The notes: generated from the letters alone by a model not told the origin. Counted from the first letter of the stretch, positions 33,133 to 42,798 are shown. The stretch: 64,000 bases of DNA from Sulfurovum sp. UBA4779 (GCA_002403155.1 DHHF01000011.1:37961-101960), one strand, 5' to 3'. Program-made: numbers and translations.

Positions 33133-35768
33133 TAGGCTAAAAGTCCTTTTTTGGGCCCGCTTTGTCCGCAGCAGTTTTTGTATTTTTTCCCTGAACCGCA
33201 AGGGCAAGGATCGTTTCTTTTTGGTTTTTTGGTTTCCAAAGAAGCGATACGGCCCAAATCGTCAGTGATGGCGCCCTCTTCGTAGGATTGATTGAAAGAG
33301 ATATCGGCCACTTCATTTTCAAGCTCTTCTTTGATGTTCTCTATCGTCTCTTGTTCTTCGCGGAAGGATTTGAAATCAAATTGCACCAGCTGCAACACTT
33401 TGACCGCTTCGTATTTGATGCGCTGTATGAGGTCCGTAAAGAGTTTAAAGCTGTCTTGTTTGTATTCAGTCAGCGGATCTTTTTGGTTGTATCCTCTCAG
33501 TCCGATCCCTGTTTTAAGCACATCCATTTCATAAAGATGGTCTCTCCATTGCGGATCCAGCACCTGAAGATAGAGGATGCGTTCAACTTCCTGTCTTTGT
33601 TCAGGGTTGATTTGTGACATTTTGGCTTCATAGAGATCGGTCATTTCGTTGTAGATCATCTCTGCGATTTCGTGTGCCGATTTTGCATGCAGTACTTCAG
33701 ATGACAGATCGATACGGACCTCCTCTTTGAGAAGCAAAACAAGTTTTTCCAAATTGTAGTCTTCCTGCGATGCGCCTTCTATGATCTCGCATTCATCCAA
33801 AAGATGGTCCACAAATTCAACCCTGTTTTCTTGGATTTTTGCAGCGATATCAAATTTTGGGTCTAAAAGCTGGTTTCTAAAGGTATAGATCACTTTTCTT
33901 TGCTGGTTGGCAACATCATCGTATTCAAGAATATGCTTTCTTGATTCGTAATGCATGTTTTCTACTTTTTTCTGTGCTTTTTCTACACTTTTTGTAACGA
34001 TTTTTGAGTCGATATACTCTCCTTCTTCTACGCCAAGCTTGTTCATGATATTTCTTATTTTTTCACCGCCGAAAATGCGCAGCAGATTGTCATCTAAACT
34101 CAGATAAAATTGGCTTTCGCCCGGATCTCCCTGACGTCCGGAACGGCCTCTGAGCTGATTGTCGATACGGCGGCTTTCGTGTCGTTCCGTACCAAGGATA
34201 AGCAGGCCGCCCAGATCTCTTATTTCATCGTTTATTTTGATATCGACCCCTCGGCCGGCCATATTGGTAGCAACGGTTACCGCGCCTTTTTGCCCTGCAT
34301 TGATAATGATCTGTGCTTCCTGCTCATGGTTTTTGGCGTTAAGTACATTGTGGGGGATTTTTTCTTTTTTGAGCTTTTCATGAATCATTTCCGATTTCTC
34401 GATCGATGCCGTCCCGATAAGGATAGGCTGTCCTTTGGCATGCACCTCTTTGATTCTTTTGATGACGGCATTGAGCTTTTCTCTTTCCGTGTTATAGATA
34501 AGATCGTTTTTGTCTATTCTGGCAATCGGGACATTGGTCGGAATGGTGATAACGTCAAGATTGTAAATTTGGGCAAACTCCGTTGCTTCGGTTTGGGCCG
34601 TACCGGTCATACCTGCAAGTTTCTCATAGAGTCTAAAGTAGTTTTGGTAGGTGATTTCTGCCAGGGTTTGGGACTCTTCTTGTATTTGCACGCCCTCTTT
34701 GGCTTCCAACGCCTGATGCAGCCCTTCGCTGTAGCGTCTTCCTTCGCTTAGCCTGCCGGTAAATTCGTCTACGATAACAATTTCATCATTTTTTACCACG
34801 TAATCAACATCTTTTGCAAAAAGATAATGGGCTTTGAGAGACTGGTCAAGGTAGTGAGAGAGTGCCGCATTTTCCAAACTATAAAGGTTTTCCACTCCAA
34901 AAAGTTCTTGAGCCTTTTCAAGTCCCTGTTCGGTCATCACGATGACCCTGTTTTTTTCATCAACGATAAAATCTCCCGTCGTCTCTTCAGGTTCGCCCGG
35001 TTTGGTTTCTTTTTTTTCGCCTCTGAGCATCTGTCTTGCGATAGCGTCCGCCTTGATATAGTGGTTTTGGCCCCTTTGTGTAGGCCCGGAGATGATCAGC
35101 GGCGTACGCGCTTCATCGATAAGGATAGAGTCCACTTCATCCACGATGGCAAAAGAGTGTTCTCTTTGTACTTTCTCTTCGAGCCTTACTTTCATATTAT
35201 CGCGCAGATAGTCAAATCCGTATTCGTTATTGGTACCGTAAACAATGTCCGCAGCATATTGTGCTTTCCTGCTTTGTTCGTTGTAAACATCAGCAGTAAT
35301 GCAGCCCACCGTATAGCCTAAAAATCGATAGAGCATACCCATCTGCTCGGAGTCTCTTCGGGCCAGATAGTCGTTGACGGTAACGACATGCACGCCTCTG
35401 CCGCTCATTGCATTGAGGATGACCGCAAGGGTAGCGACCAGGGTTTTTCCTTCTCCCGTTTTCATCTCGGCGATATTGCCATCGTGCAGGACCATTCCCC
35501 CGACCATCTGAACATCAAAATGCCTCATGCCCAAAACACGCTTGGATGCTTCTCTGGTGATCGCAAAAGAATCATCAAGCACGTCGTTTAAACTTGCTTT
35601 TCCGCTTTGCACTTCTTGCTTGAGTGCCATAAAAGCAGATTGCAGTGCTTCATCGCTGAGGGCTTCATATTTGCTCTCAAGCGCATTGATGGATTTGACT
35701 TTTTTTAGATAGCTTTTAACGATTTTTTCGTTTTTTGTTCCAAATAGTTTCAGTACGGTTTTTATCAT
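33132..35768 (-). CDS. secA: Preprotein translocase ATPase SecA
   Basis: Motor of Sec protein export. The 878 residues have Walker A MKTGEGKTLVATL near 102, the DEAD-like VDEVDSILIDEARTPLI, and helicase motif VTVATNMAGRGVDIK, with LRGRSGRQGDPGESQFYLS. The C-terminal zinc tail CPCGSGKKYKNCCG binds SecB or ribosomes. All parts of the family are present. It is first gene of a secA-lolC pair, so export and lipoprotein release are cotranscribed. Confidence 0.98.
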   Translation of the reverse strand: MIKTVLKLFGTKNEKIVKSYLKKVKSINALESKYEALSDEALQSAFMALKQEVQSGKASLNDVLDDSFAITREASKRVLGMRHFDVQMVGGMVLHDGNIAEMKTGEGKTLVATLAVILNAMSGRGVHVVTVNDYLARRDSEQMGMLYRFLGYTVGCITADVYNEQSRKAQYAADIVYGTNNEYGFDYLRDNMKVRLEEKVQREHSFAIVDEVDSILIDEARTPLIISGPTQRGQNHYIKADAIARQMLRGEKKETKPGEPEETTGDFIVDEKNRVIVMTEQGLEKAQELFGVENLYSLENAALSHYLDQSLKAHYLFAKDVDYVVKNDEIVIVDEFTGRLSEGRRYSEGLHQALEAKEGVQIQEESQTLAEITYQNYFRLYEKLAGMTGTAQTEATEFAQIYNLDVITIPTNVPIARIDKNDLIYNTEREKLNAVIKRIKEVHAKGQPILIGTASIEKSEMIHEKLKKEKIPHNVLNAKNHEQEAQIIINAGQKGAVTVATNMAGRGVDIKINDEIRDLGGLLILGTERHESRRIDNQLRGRSGRQGDPGESQFYLSLDDNLLRIFGGEKIRNIMNKLGVEEGEYIDSKIVTKSVEKAQKKVENMHYESRKHILEYDDVANQQRKVIYTFRNQLLDPKFDIAAKIQENRVEFVDHLLDECEIIEGASQEDYNLEKLVLLLKEEVRIDLSSEVLHAKSAHEIAEMIYNEMTDLYEAKMSQINPEQRQEVERILYLQVLDPQWRDHLYEMDVLKTGIGLRGYNQKDPLTEYKQDSFKLFTDLIQRIKYEAVKVLQLVQFDFKSFREEQETIENIKEELENEVADISFNQSYEEGAITDDLGRIASLETKKPKRNDPCPCGSGKKYKNCCGQSGPKKGLLA

Positions 35769-35972
35769 GATTGCTTATGCCTAGTTAAGAAAATTCGAAT
35801 AATTTTATCCAAAAAAAATGTAAAGATGGTTAAACCCGGCAGAAATTGCTTTTAAGCACGGTTTGGCTTTTTCTTTTTTTCATTTTTCTTCCACAATTTT
35901 ATGACAAAATGGCAAGATGTTAGCCCGAAACAAGCCGATTTTGGGTATATTTTGACGAATAAAAGGAAACAC

Positions 35973-36500
35973 ATGAAATTGGTATTGCTATTATTGATAA
36001 TGAGCATAACGGTGTTTGCGCAGATACACGTGCCCGAAAATTTTCAAGCAGAGTTTGTCCAAACGATCACCAATCCTAAGAAAAAAGTGATCACCTATAG
36101 CGGAAAAGTCTATTTTTCAAACAAAAATCGCCTCAAATGGGAGTATCTCTCCCCCACAAAAAAAGAGGTGTGTACCGACGGGGCGGAAGTACTGGTTGTT
36201 GATCATGATCTTGAACAGGTTTCAAATTATTTGATCAACAAAGGGTTTGACCTTGCAGAAATTTTAAAAAAAGCAGCCCCCTACAAAGATAAAAAAAGCG
36301 TATTTATCGCAAAGTATGAAGACAAAGAGTACACCATACAGGTAGATGCAAAAGGACAGCTTGCGCGTGTGGCTTATTATGACGACCTGGACAACACGGT
36401 ACTGATTGTTTTTAAGCACATGAAGTATGGCAAAGGGGATTTGCCTTTGGACCATATCAGATGCGACTATCCTAGAGATTATGACCTTATAGAGGGGTAA
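35973..36500 (+). CDS. lolA: Outer-membrane lipoprotein carrier LolA
   Basis: Periplasmic chaperone that carries lipoproteins from the Lol ABC exporter to the outer membrane. The start chosen gives 175 residues with a signal peptide (MKLVLLLLIMSITVFA). The mature part begins QIHVPENFQAEFVQTI, with the LolA-type YSGKVYFSNKNRLKWEY and a half-barrel pattern of strands. A longer frame starting at 35901 is less likely because AAAAGGAA lies just before this ATG. Close to secA and the Lol permease on the other strand. Confidence 0.9.
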   Translation: MKLVLLLLIMSITVFAQIHVPENFQAEFVQTITNPKKKVITYSGKVYFSNKNRLKWEYLSPTKKEVCTDGAEVLVVDHDLEQVSNYLINKGFDLAEILKKAAPYKDKKSVFIAKYEDKEYTIQVDAKGQLARVAYYDDLDNTVLIVFKHMKYGKGDLPLDHIRCDYPRDYDLIEG

Positions 36501-36501
36501 A

Positions 36502-38049
36502 ATGCAAAATTGGATTGAAAAATTTCAACATGATTCTACTTTTTTGTTCATTGTGAGCATTGCGTTGGTAGTGCTGCTGGTGATCGTTTTGATCGTTGTG
36601 ATCTATTCGACCAAAAGCAAAACGTTGGCTCAAAAGGTAGCCGAGCTCCAAGAGAGCCTTTTTGAAAAAGAAAGAAAAATAGAAAAACTCGAACAGGAAT
36701 TGACGGCGCTTAATATCAAAAATGCAAGCAATGAACAAGAGCTGCAGCAATTCGCAGAGACAAAAGGGATCTTGGGATCCAAAGAAGAGCTGTTGGCAAG
36801 CATTCAGGCAAAATACAATGAGTTGGAAAAACTGCAAAGCCAAACCAAAATAAAACTTGAAAACATAGAAGATCTCTATGAAAAACTCTCCGGAGAGCAT
36901 AAGATTTTGCAAGAACGCAACGAAATCTTGCTTGAAGATAACAATAAATACCGCACCAACAATGCCAGACTCCTTACAAAACTCGAATCTGATACAAGGC
37001 ATACGGCGGCAAAACTTGAGATGATGCAGTCAAACAAAGAACAGCTCAAAGAGGAGTTTGAGGCCTTGGCCAGAAAAGTATTTGAAGGCAATTCGCAAAA
37101 GTTTGCAGAGTTTTCCAAGCAAAATATAGACAATATGATCAAACCGCTTCAAGTACAGATCTCAGAATTTAAAAAACAGGTGGCACAAACCTATGATGCC
37201 GAAAACCAAGAGAGGGCGGTGCTTAAAAATGAGATCCGTTCCCTCAAAGAGCTGAACCAAAAAATAAGCCAAGATGCTATCAACCTTACCAATGCACTCA
37301 AAGGCAAAAACAAGCAGCAGGGGATATGGGGGGAAATGGTGCTTGAACATGTACTTGAAGCTTCCGGCTTGCGCAAAGGGTTTGAGTTTGAAAGAGAAGT
37401 AAGCCTCCGCAGCGAAGAGGGTGAAACCTTGCGCCCCGATGTCATTGTGCATCTTCCCGACAAGAGGGATGTGATCATTGATGCTAAAACTTCACTGGTG
37501 GCGTATGAGCGTTATATCAATGCGCACGAAGAGGAAAAATCCTATCACTTGTCCATACATTTGGATTCCATCAGGTCCCACATCGATACGCTTTCTAAAA
37601 AAAACTATGAGCGCCTCAAAGAGGTCAATACTTTGGATTTTATCTTTATGTTTATGCCGATTGAAGGGGCTTTGGCAGTTGCGTTAGAGCATGACAGCAG
37701 TATTTATGACAATGCGTTCAAAAAGAAGATACTTCTGGTGGGGCCCACGACGCTGCTGGTGGCGATGCGCGCGGTAGAAAACATATGGAAGTATGAACGC
37801 CAAAACCAAAATGTCAAAGAGATTGCCAGACGGGCAGGGGCGATGTATGACAAATTTGTTGCTTTTTCGGAGGACCTCATGAAGATATCCAAACAGATAG
37901 ACAATATTCAAAACAGTTTTCATGCCGCAAAAAATAAACTAAGCGACGGAAGGGGCAATCTGGTAAGGCAGGTGCAGCAGCTCAAAGAGCTTGGTGCACA
38001 GACAAGCAAAGAGATCCCCGCCGAATTGAACAAGGAGGGAAGAGCATGA
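36502..38049 (+). CDS. rmuC: RmuC-family DNA recombination protein
   Basis: A 515-residue protein with an N-terminal membrane helix (about residues 15-37), a long coiled coil (about 45-260) and the RmuC nuclease-like core (GKNKQQGIWGEMVLEHVLEA, then PDKRDVIIDAKTSLVAYERY). RmuC limits inversion at short inverted repeats in E. coli and is predicted to be an endonuclease; D and K in DVIIDAK fit the PD-(D/E)XK pattern. It begins one base after lolA and overlaps ppk2 by 4 bases. Confidence 0.93.
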   Translation: MQNWIEKFQHDSTFLFIVSIALVVLLVIVLIVVIYSTKSKTLAQKVAELQESLFEKERKIEKLEQELTALNIKNASNEQELQQFAETKGILGSKEELLASIQAKYNELEKLQSQTKIKLENIEDLYEKLSGEHKILQERNEILLEDNNKYRTNNARLLTKLESDTRHTAAKLEMMQSNKEQLKEEFEALARKVFEGNSQKFAEFSKQNIDNMIKPLQVQISEFKKQVAQTYDAENQERAVLKNEIRSLKELNQKISQDAINLTNALKGKNKQQGIWGEMVLEHVLEASGLRKGFEFEREVSLRSEEGETLRPDVIVHLPDKRDVIIDAKTSLVAYERYINAHEEEKSYHLSIHLDSIRSHIDTLSKKNYERLKEVNTLDFIFMFMPIEGALAVALEHDSSIYDNAFKKKILLVGPTTLLVAMRAVENIWKYERQNQNVKEIARRAGAMYDKFVAFSEDLMKISKQIDNIQNSFHAAKNKLSDGRGNLVRQVQQLKELGAQTSKEIPAELNKEGRA

Positions 38050-38888
38050 GTTTTCAAAAAACAGCCTACGCATCCAACTTGCCTGAATATACGGTAAAGC
38101 ACTCTAAAGTCTTTAAAGGCAACGGCAAAATGGAAAGCGAATTTTACGAAGAAGAGGCTCTAAAGCTTCAGTATGAGCTTGTCAAGCTGCAAAAATGGAT
38201 TATTGATCAGAACAAGCGTCTGCTTGTTGTTGTGGAAGGGATGGACGGTGCGGGAAAAAGCTCGACCATTAAAGAGTTCAGCCGGTTTCTTAATCCCAGG
38301 GAAGCACGTATCGTTGCACTCCCAAAACCCAACTCAAAAGAGGTGGGGCAGTGGTATTTTCAGCGATATTTCAAGCAGCTTCCCAACACGGGGGAGATGG
38401 TTTTTTTTGACAGAAGCTGGTACAATCGTGCCGGAATCGAGCATATTTTCGGTTTTTGCACCCCCGAGCAGCACCGGCATTTTTACAGACAGGTGAACGA
38501 GGTAGAAGAGATGCTGGTGGATGACGGTATTTTGTTTTTTAAATTTTATCTGACAATTTCCAAAGAAACGCAAGCCAATCGGCTTAAAGACCGAGAAAAA
38601 GATCCGCTTAAAAATTGGAAAATAACCCCGTTAGACTACAAGTCTCACGAAGCATATGATGAGTATGCAGTATTGAGGGATAAAATGTTTGCCAAAACGG
38701 GAACATGCTACGCACCGTGGTGCGAACTCGATGCCAACGATAAAAAAAGAGCCAAACTCAATGCCGTAAGATATCTGCTTTTAAATATCGCGTATGAAGG
38801 CAAAGATGAAAACGTCATTATCGGCACAGATGAAAAAATTGTTTCCCTGCACAATAAGGGCCGCTCTGCTGAAGATAAAACCGCCTGA
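38046..38888 (+). CDS. ppk2: Polyphosphate kinase 2 (PPK2 family)
   Basis: PPK2 enzymes transfer phosphate between polyphosphate and nucleotides, here probably ADP or GDP; direction and base preference cannot be read with certainty. The 280 residues have Walker A VVVEGMDGAGKSS at residues 61-73, the lid SKEVGQWYFQRYFKQLP, and Walker B VFFDRSWYNRAG near 120, then KFYLTISKETQANRL. Single domain, so class I by size. Overlaps rmuC by ATGA. The link with rmuC is only positional. Confidence 0.93.
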   Translation: MSFQKTAYASNLPEYTVKHSKVFKGNGKMESEFYEEEALKLQYELVKLQKWIIDQNKRLLVVVEGMDGAGKSSTIKEFSRFLNPREARIVALPKPNSKEVGQWYFQRYFKQLPNTGEMVFFDRSWYNRAGIEHIFGFCTPEQHRHFYRQVNEVEEMLVDDGILFFKFYLTISKETQANRLKDREKDPLKNWKITPLDYKSHEAYDEYAVLRDKMFAKTGTCYAPWCELDANDKKRAKLNAVRYLLLNIAYEGKDENVIIGTDEKIVSLHNKGRSAEDKTA

Positions 38889-38969
38889 TCAGCCGTTGCG
38901 CGGCAGAGACTCTCAAAAACCACAGAAGCGCATACAAGTATTCTTTTGAGTAGTTTCAGTACATTATGC

Positions 38970-38975
38970 TAAAAT
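38970..38975 (+). promoter_or_regulatory. -10 candidate before the ABC-F gene
   Basis: TAAAAT lies 50 bases before the GTG start. A 12-base stretch AGTAGTTTCAGT is 10 bases upstream (38949-38960) and recurs before gyrA. Confidence 0.35.
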
Positions 38976-39025
38976 TCCATCAAATTTTATGTTACGACAT
39001 TATCTAGAGTATAAAAGGAGAGAAT

Positions 39026-40627
39026 GTGCTAAGCACGGTAAATCTTACACAGCGTTACGGAAAGCGGGTGCTTTTTGACAAAATCAACATCACATTGGAT
39101 GCAGGGAAAAGATACGGCCTTATCGGAGCGAACGGTGCGGGAAAATCGACTTTTTTGAAAATTCTCTCAGGGGAAATTGAGCCAAGCGAAGGGGAAGTGC
39201 ATCTTCAGCCGGGGTTAAAAATGGGTGTGCTTGGGCAAAACCAGTATGCTTTTGAGAATTTTACGCTCAAAGACGCCGTCCTTTACGGCAATAAAAAGCT
39301 TTATGATGCCCAAAAAGAGAAAGAAAAGCTCTATATGGAGGGCGATTTTGAAAATGACGAGGTGAACAACCGCCTGGCCGAACTTGAAATGATCTGTGCC
39401 GATGAAGACCCGACGTACGAAAGCGAAGTGAAGATTGAAAAACTTTTGGAGTCTTTAGGGTTTCCTGCAAAAGAGCACGACCAGCTCATGAGTTCGCTTA
39501 CGGGAGGAGACAAGTTTAAGATTTTGCTGGCGCAAGTGCTTTTTTTGAAACCGGACGTATTGCTGCTTGATGAGCCTACCAACAACCTTGACATGGAGAC
39601 CATTACATGGCTTGAGAATGAACTGAAACGTCACGAGGGAACCATGGTGGTCATCTCTCACGACCGCCATTTTCTTAACGGCGTGGTGACGCATATTTTG
39701 GATCTTGATTTTCAAAATATCCGTGAATTTACAGGCAATTATGATGATTGGTATATCGCAGCCAATCTTCTATCCAAGCAAGCCGAGGCAGACAGAAGCA
39801 AAGCGCTTAAAGAGAAAGAAGAACTTGAAAAATTTATCGCAAGATTTTCTGCCAATGCTTCCAAAGCAAAACAGGCAACAAGCCGGCAAAAACAGCTGGA
39901 GAAACTTGATATCGGCGAGATCAAACTTTCCAGCAGAAGAGATCCCTCTATCATGTTCAAACCGCATCGGGAAATCGGAAACGAAGTGCTTGAAGTGAAA
40001 GATATTTGCAAAAGTTACGGTGAGGAAAAGGTATTGGAACATATCTCTTTTACCCTCAACCGCGGCGATAAAGTGGCATTGATCGGCTCTAACGGCGCGG
40101 GCAAAACAACACTCCTTGAGATTTTGATGGAAAAAATCAAGCCCGATAGCGGTACGTATAAATGGGGCCAGACGATCACGACGAGCTATTTTCCACAAAA
40201 TACAACCGACATCGTCACAGGAGATGAAGAGCTTCCGCAATGGCTGCAATCACATGACCCCAAATGGCACATTGATGATCTCCGCAAATGTTTGGGGCGT
40301 ATGCTTTTTAGCGGGGAAGAGCAGAAGAAAAAAGTCTCAAGCTGCTCGGGAGGGGAAAAACACCGTATTATGCTTAGCAAGATGATGATGGACAGCGCCA
40401 ATTTTCTTGTGCTTGACGAGCCCAACAACCATCTTGACCTTGAAGCGATCGTGGCACTGGGCGAAGCACTCCACAATTACCAGGGCGGAGTGATCTGTGT
40501 TTCTCACGATAGAGAACTGATCGATGCCTTTGCAAACAGGATCATCAAATTATGCGAAGACGGCAGTATGATTGATTTTGAAGGAGATTATGAAGCTTTT
40601 GTGGAGGCTTACGGAAACCACTGTTAA
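39026..40627 (+). CDS. ybiT: ABC-F family ATPase, YbiT type
   Basis: A soluble twin-ATPase protein that binds ribosomes rather than a transporter; no membrane segments. The first domain has Walker A GLIGANGAGKSTFLK near residue 32 and signature LTGGDKFKILLAQVLF. The second has ALIGSNGAGKTTLLE near 352 and SGGEKHRIMLSKMMM near 448. The linker is short and helical. N-terminal LSTVNLTQRYGKRVLFDKI and overall length (533) match YbiT. The start is GTG, five bases after AAGGAG; the ATG two bases earlier leads to a stop after one codon. Confidence 0.94.
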   Translation: MLSTVNLTQRYGKRVLFDKINITLDAGKRYGLIGANGAGKSTFLKILSGEIEPSEGEVHLQPGLKMGVLGQNQYAFENFTLKDAVLYGNKKLYDAQKEKEKLYMEGDFENDEVNNRLAELEMICADEDPTYESEVKIEKLLESLGFPAKEHDQLMSSLTGGDKFKILLAQVLFLKPDVLLLDEPTNNLDMETITWLENELKRHEGTMVVISHDRHFLNGVVTHILDLDFQNIREFTGNYDDWYIAANLLSKQAEADRSKALKEKEELEKFIARFSANASKAKQATSRQKQLEKLDIGEIKLSSRRDPSIMFKPHREIGNEVLEVKDICKSYGEEKVLEHISFTLNRGDKVALIGSNGAGKTTLLEILMEKIKPDSGTYKWGQTITTSYFPQNTTDIVTGDEELPQWLQSHDPKWHIDDLRKCLGRMLFSGEEQKKKVSSCSGGEKHRIMLSKMMMDSANFLVLDEPNNHLDLEAIVALGEALHNYQGGVICVSHDRELIDAFANRIIKLCEDGSMIDFEGDYEAFVEAYGNHC

Positions 40628-40640
40628 GCCGCAGGTATGC

Positions 40641-40670
40641 TCCCTTTCTTCTTGAGAAAAAAGAAAGGGA
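40641..40670. terminator. Long hairpin between convergent ybiT and yebC
   Basis: TCCCTTTCTT and AAGAAAGGGA form a perfect 10-bp stem with a 10-base loop. It sits 14 bases after the ybiT stop and 9 bases beyond the yebC stop. T-tracts are poor on both sides. Confidence 0.55.
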
Positions 40671-40678
40671 CAGCAGGA

Positions 40679-41416
40679 TTATTCGATATTGGTATAAACG
40701 GTTTGCACATCCTCATCGTCTTCAAGTTTGTCGATGAGTGCTTCTATCTCTCCAACCTGTTTGTCCTCTAATTCGATAGGGGTGTTGGCAATGCGCTGGA
40801 TTTGTGCTTTGGTGATCTCTATGCCTCTTTCCTCAAGCGCTTTAGTAAGTTCCCCAAAAGCAGTAAATGCACCGTAAATTCTTACGATCTCTTTATCTTC
40901 GCCGTTTTCTTGGGGCTCTTTGGCCTCCTCTATCTCTTCTAGCCCAAAGTCTATCAGGTCAAGTTCAAGCTCTTCGATATCCATACCTTCTTTTTTGTCA
41001 AATTCAAAAACAGATTTGCGCGTGAACATAAAATCCAAAGAACCGCTGGTAAGCATCTCGGCTTTGTTTCGGTTGAGTATCGCTTTTACGTTGGCAACCG
41101 TTCTGGTATGATTATCCGTAGCACACTCGATAAAGAGCAATACACCGTGAGAAGCTTTGGCTTCATAGCTGATCTCTTTGATATCGGCCGCATCTTTGCC
41201 TACAGCCCTTTTGATTGCCGCTTCGATGTTGTCTTTAGGCATGTTTTGTGCTTTGGCATTGAGAATAGCGGTACGAAGTTTAGGGTTCATATCAGGGTCC
41301 GTGCCGCCTTCTTTGGCTGCCATCGTGATGATTTTTCCTAATTTCGGAAAAACTTTAGACATGGTACCCCATCGTTTTAGTTTTGCTGCTTTTCGGTATT
41401 CAAACGCTCTACCCAT
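40679..41416 (-). CDS. yebC: YebC/PmpR-family protein
   Basis: A 245-residue YebC (TACO1) protein: the N-terminus MGRAFEYRKAAKLKRWGTMS and KLGKIITMAAKEGG are the family hallmark, followed by NPKLRTAILNAKAQNMPKDN and KGD-like acidic C-terminal domain. Family members are described both as transcription regulators and as factors relieving ribosome stalling at proline runs. -10 TATAAT lies on the minus strand at 41450-41455, about 35 bases before the ATG. Confidence 0.94.
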   Translation of the reverse strand: MGRAFEYRKAAKLKRWGTMSKVFPKLGKIITMAAKEGGTDPDMNPKLRTAILNAKAQNMPKDNIEAAIKRAVGKDAADIKEISYEAKASHGVLLFIECATDNHTRTVANVKAILNRNKAEMLTSGSLDFMFTRKSVFEFDKKEGMDIEELELDLIDFGLEEIEEAKEPQENGEDKEIVRIYGAFTAFGELTKALEERGIEITKAQIQRIANTPIELEDKQVGEIEALIDKLEDDEDVQTVYTNIE

Positions 41417-41571
41417 CTTGTCTGTCCTTGCTTTGTATAGTTTGACGGCATTATACCCCGCATTGACTTAAGGCTTTTCAAAGCGCTCCTATGGGGCCGG
41501 ACCGATACGCCAAAAGGGCAAAAAAGAAGCAAAATTTGCCAAAATGATAAACAGCTGCGAGGGAGATTGGC

Positions 41572-41577
41572 TATAAT
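41572..41577 (+). promoter_or_regulatory. -10 box before the thioredoxin-like gene
   Basis: TATAAT, preceded by GGC, 44 bases before the ATG at 41621. AAAGGG at 41609-41614 is the ribosome site. Confidence 0.5.
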
Positions 41578-41620
41578 AGCACAAGAAAAAGAATGATATT
41601 TCAAGAAACAAAGGGTAAAA

Positions 41621-41938
41621 ATGAGTCTAGTGGAGCTTCAAGAGCGCATCAAAACACAAACGGGCCTGCTGCTTTATTTTTCAGGCGAACAATGCAATGT
41701 CTGCCATGCACTCCGCCCAAAGATAAAAGAGGTATTTGATGTGCATTTTCCGCTGATTGAGCAGATCTATCTTGATGCGCATGAAAATCCTGAGATTGCT
41801 GCGCATTTTCATGTGTTTTCCGTACCGACGATGATCGTTTTTTTGGAAGGAAAAGAGTTTGCCAAAGAAGGCAGAGCGGTGAGTTTGCATCAGCTGGTGC
41901 AAAAACTGCAAAGGCCCTATGCCCTTCTGACACAATAG
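41621..41938 (+). CDS. Small thioredoxin-like protein
   Basis: A 105-residue thioredoxin-fold protein with active site CNVC (YFSGEQCNVCHALRPKI, residues about 20-36) and the cis-proline in FSVPTMIVFLEG near 66. There is no signal peptide, so it should act in the cytosol. The CNVC pair is unusual compared with CGPC. Substrate is unknown. It stands alone between yebC and the convergent exbD. Confidence 0.88.
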   Translation: MSLVELQERIKTQTGLLLYFSGEQCNVCHALRPKIKEVFDVHFPLIEQIYLDAHENPEIAAHFHVFSVPTMIVFLEGKEFAKEGRAVSLHQLVQKLQRPYALLTQ

Positions 41939-41971
41939 CAAACCGCTAAGCGGTGCGGAGGAGCGAGAGGA

Positions 41972-42349
41972 TTATTTTTTAGTGACGATAGAGATATTTT
42001 CAAACCCTTTGGATTTAAGAATATCGATAATGTCTACAAATTTTTGAAACTGCGCATCTTTGTCCGTATGCAAAGAGATCAGGTCTTTTTTGGGATCGAG
42101 CGCGAGAAGCTTTTCTTTGAGCGCTTCAAAGGGAAGTATCTCTTTTTCATAAAAATATTCCCCTTCTTTGTTGATGGCAATCTGAATATTTTTTTTCTCT
42201 TCTTTTACTTTGGAGCTGGCGCTGGGCAGCTCTACTTTTATCGTTTGGTTGATCACAAAAGTAGCCGTTGCCAATACGATCACCAGCAGCACCAGCACAA
42301 TGTCGATAAACGGTACGACATTCATCTTGTCAAAGCGTTCGCGTCTCAT
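41972..42349 (-). CDS. exbD: ExbD/TolR-family energy-transducing protein
   Basis: A 125-residue bitopic protein: basic N-terminus RRERFDKMNVVPFIDIVLVL with the conserved membrane Asp (FID), one membrane helix (residues 10-32) and a periplasmic domain. With ExbB it couples the proton gradient to TonB or TolA work. The start chosen overlaps the exbB stop by 4 bases (ATGA); a frame extending 13 residues further is in exbB sequence. No tonB is adjacent, so the partner is unknown. Confidence 0.92.
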   Translation of the reverse strand: MRRERFDKMNVVPFIDIVLVLLVIVLATATFVINQTIKVELPSASSKVKEEKKNIQIAINKEGEYFYEKEILPFEALKEKLLALDPKKDLISLHTDKDAQFQKFVDIIDILKSKGFENISIVTKK

Positions 42350-42798
42350 GCGTGCGCGCTGCCTTGCTGCTCTTGGCGGATCTCCCAACGCGCCAAAATG
42401 GTATCCGTTTTGGCAAGCAGGGCATTGTAGATGACGGTAGCGGGGATGGCTACAAACAACCCCGCAGCGGTCGCTTTAAGCGCTAAAGCAAGGTGTTTCA
42501 TGATTTCGCCGGGATTGATTGTCTCTTGCTGCTCTCCGACGATATAAAAAGTAAGGATAATCGCCAAAACCGTTCCCAAAAGGCCGATATAAGGAGCATT
42601 GGAACCTATGGAAGCGATTGTGGCCAAATGTTTGGAAAGATCAAGTTCCAAAGCGGTTTTGTTATGATAGTTTGAAAGGTTGACAGAGCGATAATAAAGC
42701 ACCCTTTCGATCGCAAAGGCAAAAGTAACAAAGCTAAGTACGCCGAGCAAACCGATAATTCCATAATCAATAATATTTTTTATCTCTTCAATGGGCAT
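42346..42798 (-). CDS. exbB: ExbB/TolQ-family proton channel
   Basis: A 150-residue MotA/TolQ/ExbB protein with three membrane segments (about 10-28, 66-90 and 105-130). The conserved SNAPYIGLLGTVLAIIL and ALKATAAGLFVAIPATVIYN are signature stretches. It forms a pentamer around two ExbD helices. Compact form, typical of the Campylobacterota ExbB. First gene of the exbB-exbD pair. Confidence 0.94.
   Translation of the reverse strand: MPIEEIKNIIDYGIIGLLGVLSFVTFAFAIERVLYYRSVNLSNYHNKTALELDLSKHLATIASIGSNAPYIGLLGTVLAIILTFYIVGEQQETINPGEIMKHLALALKATAAGLFVAIPATVIYNALLAKTDTILARWEIRQEQQGSAHA

Noticed and set aside
34110..34751. 213-codon open frame antisense to secA
   Set aside because: Shadow of secA without start signals.
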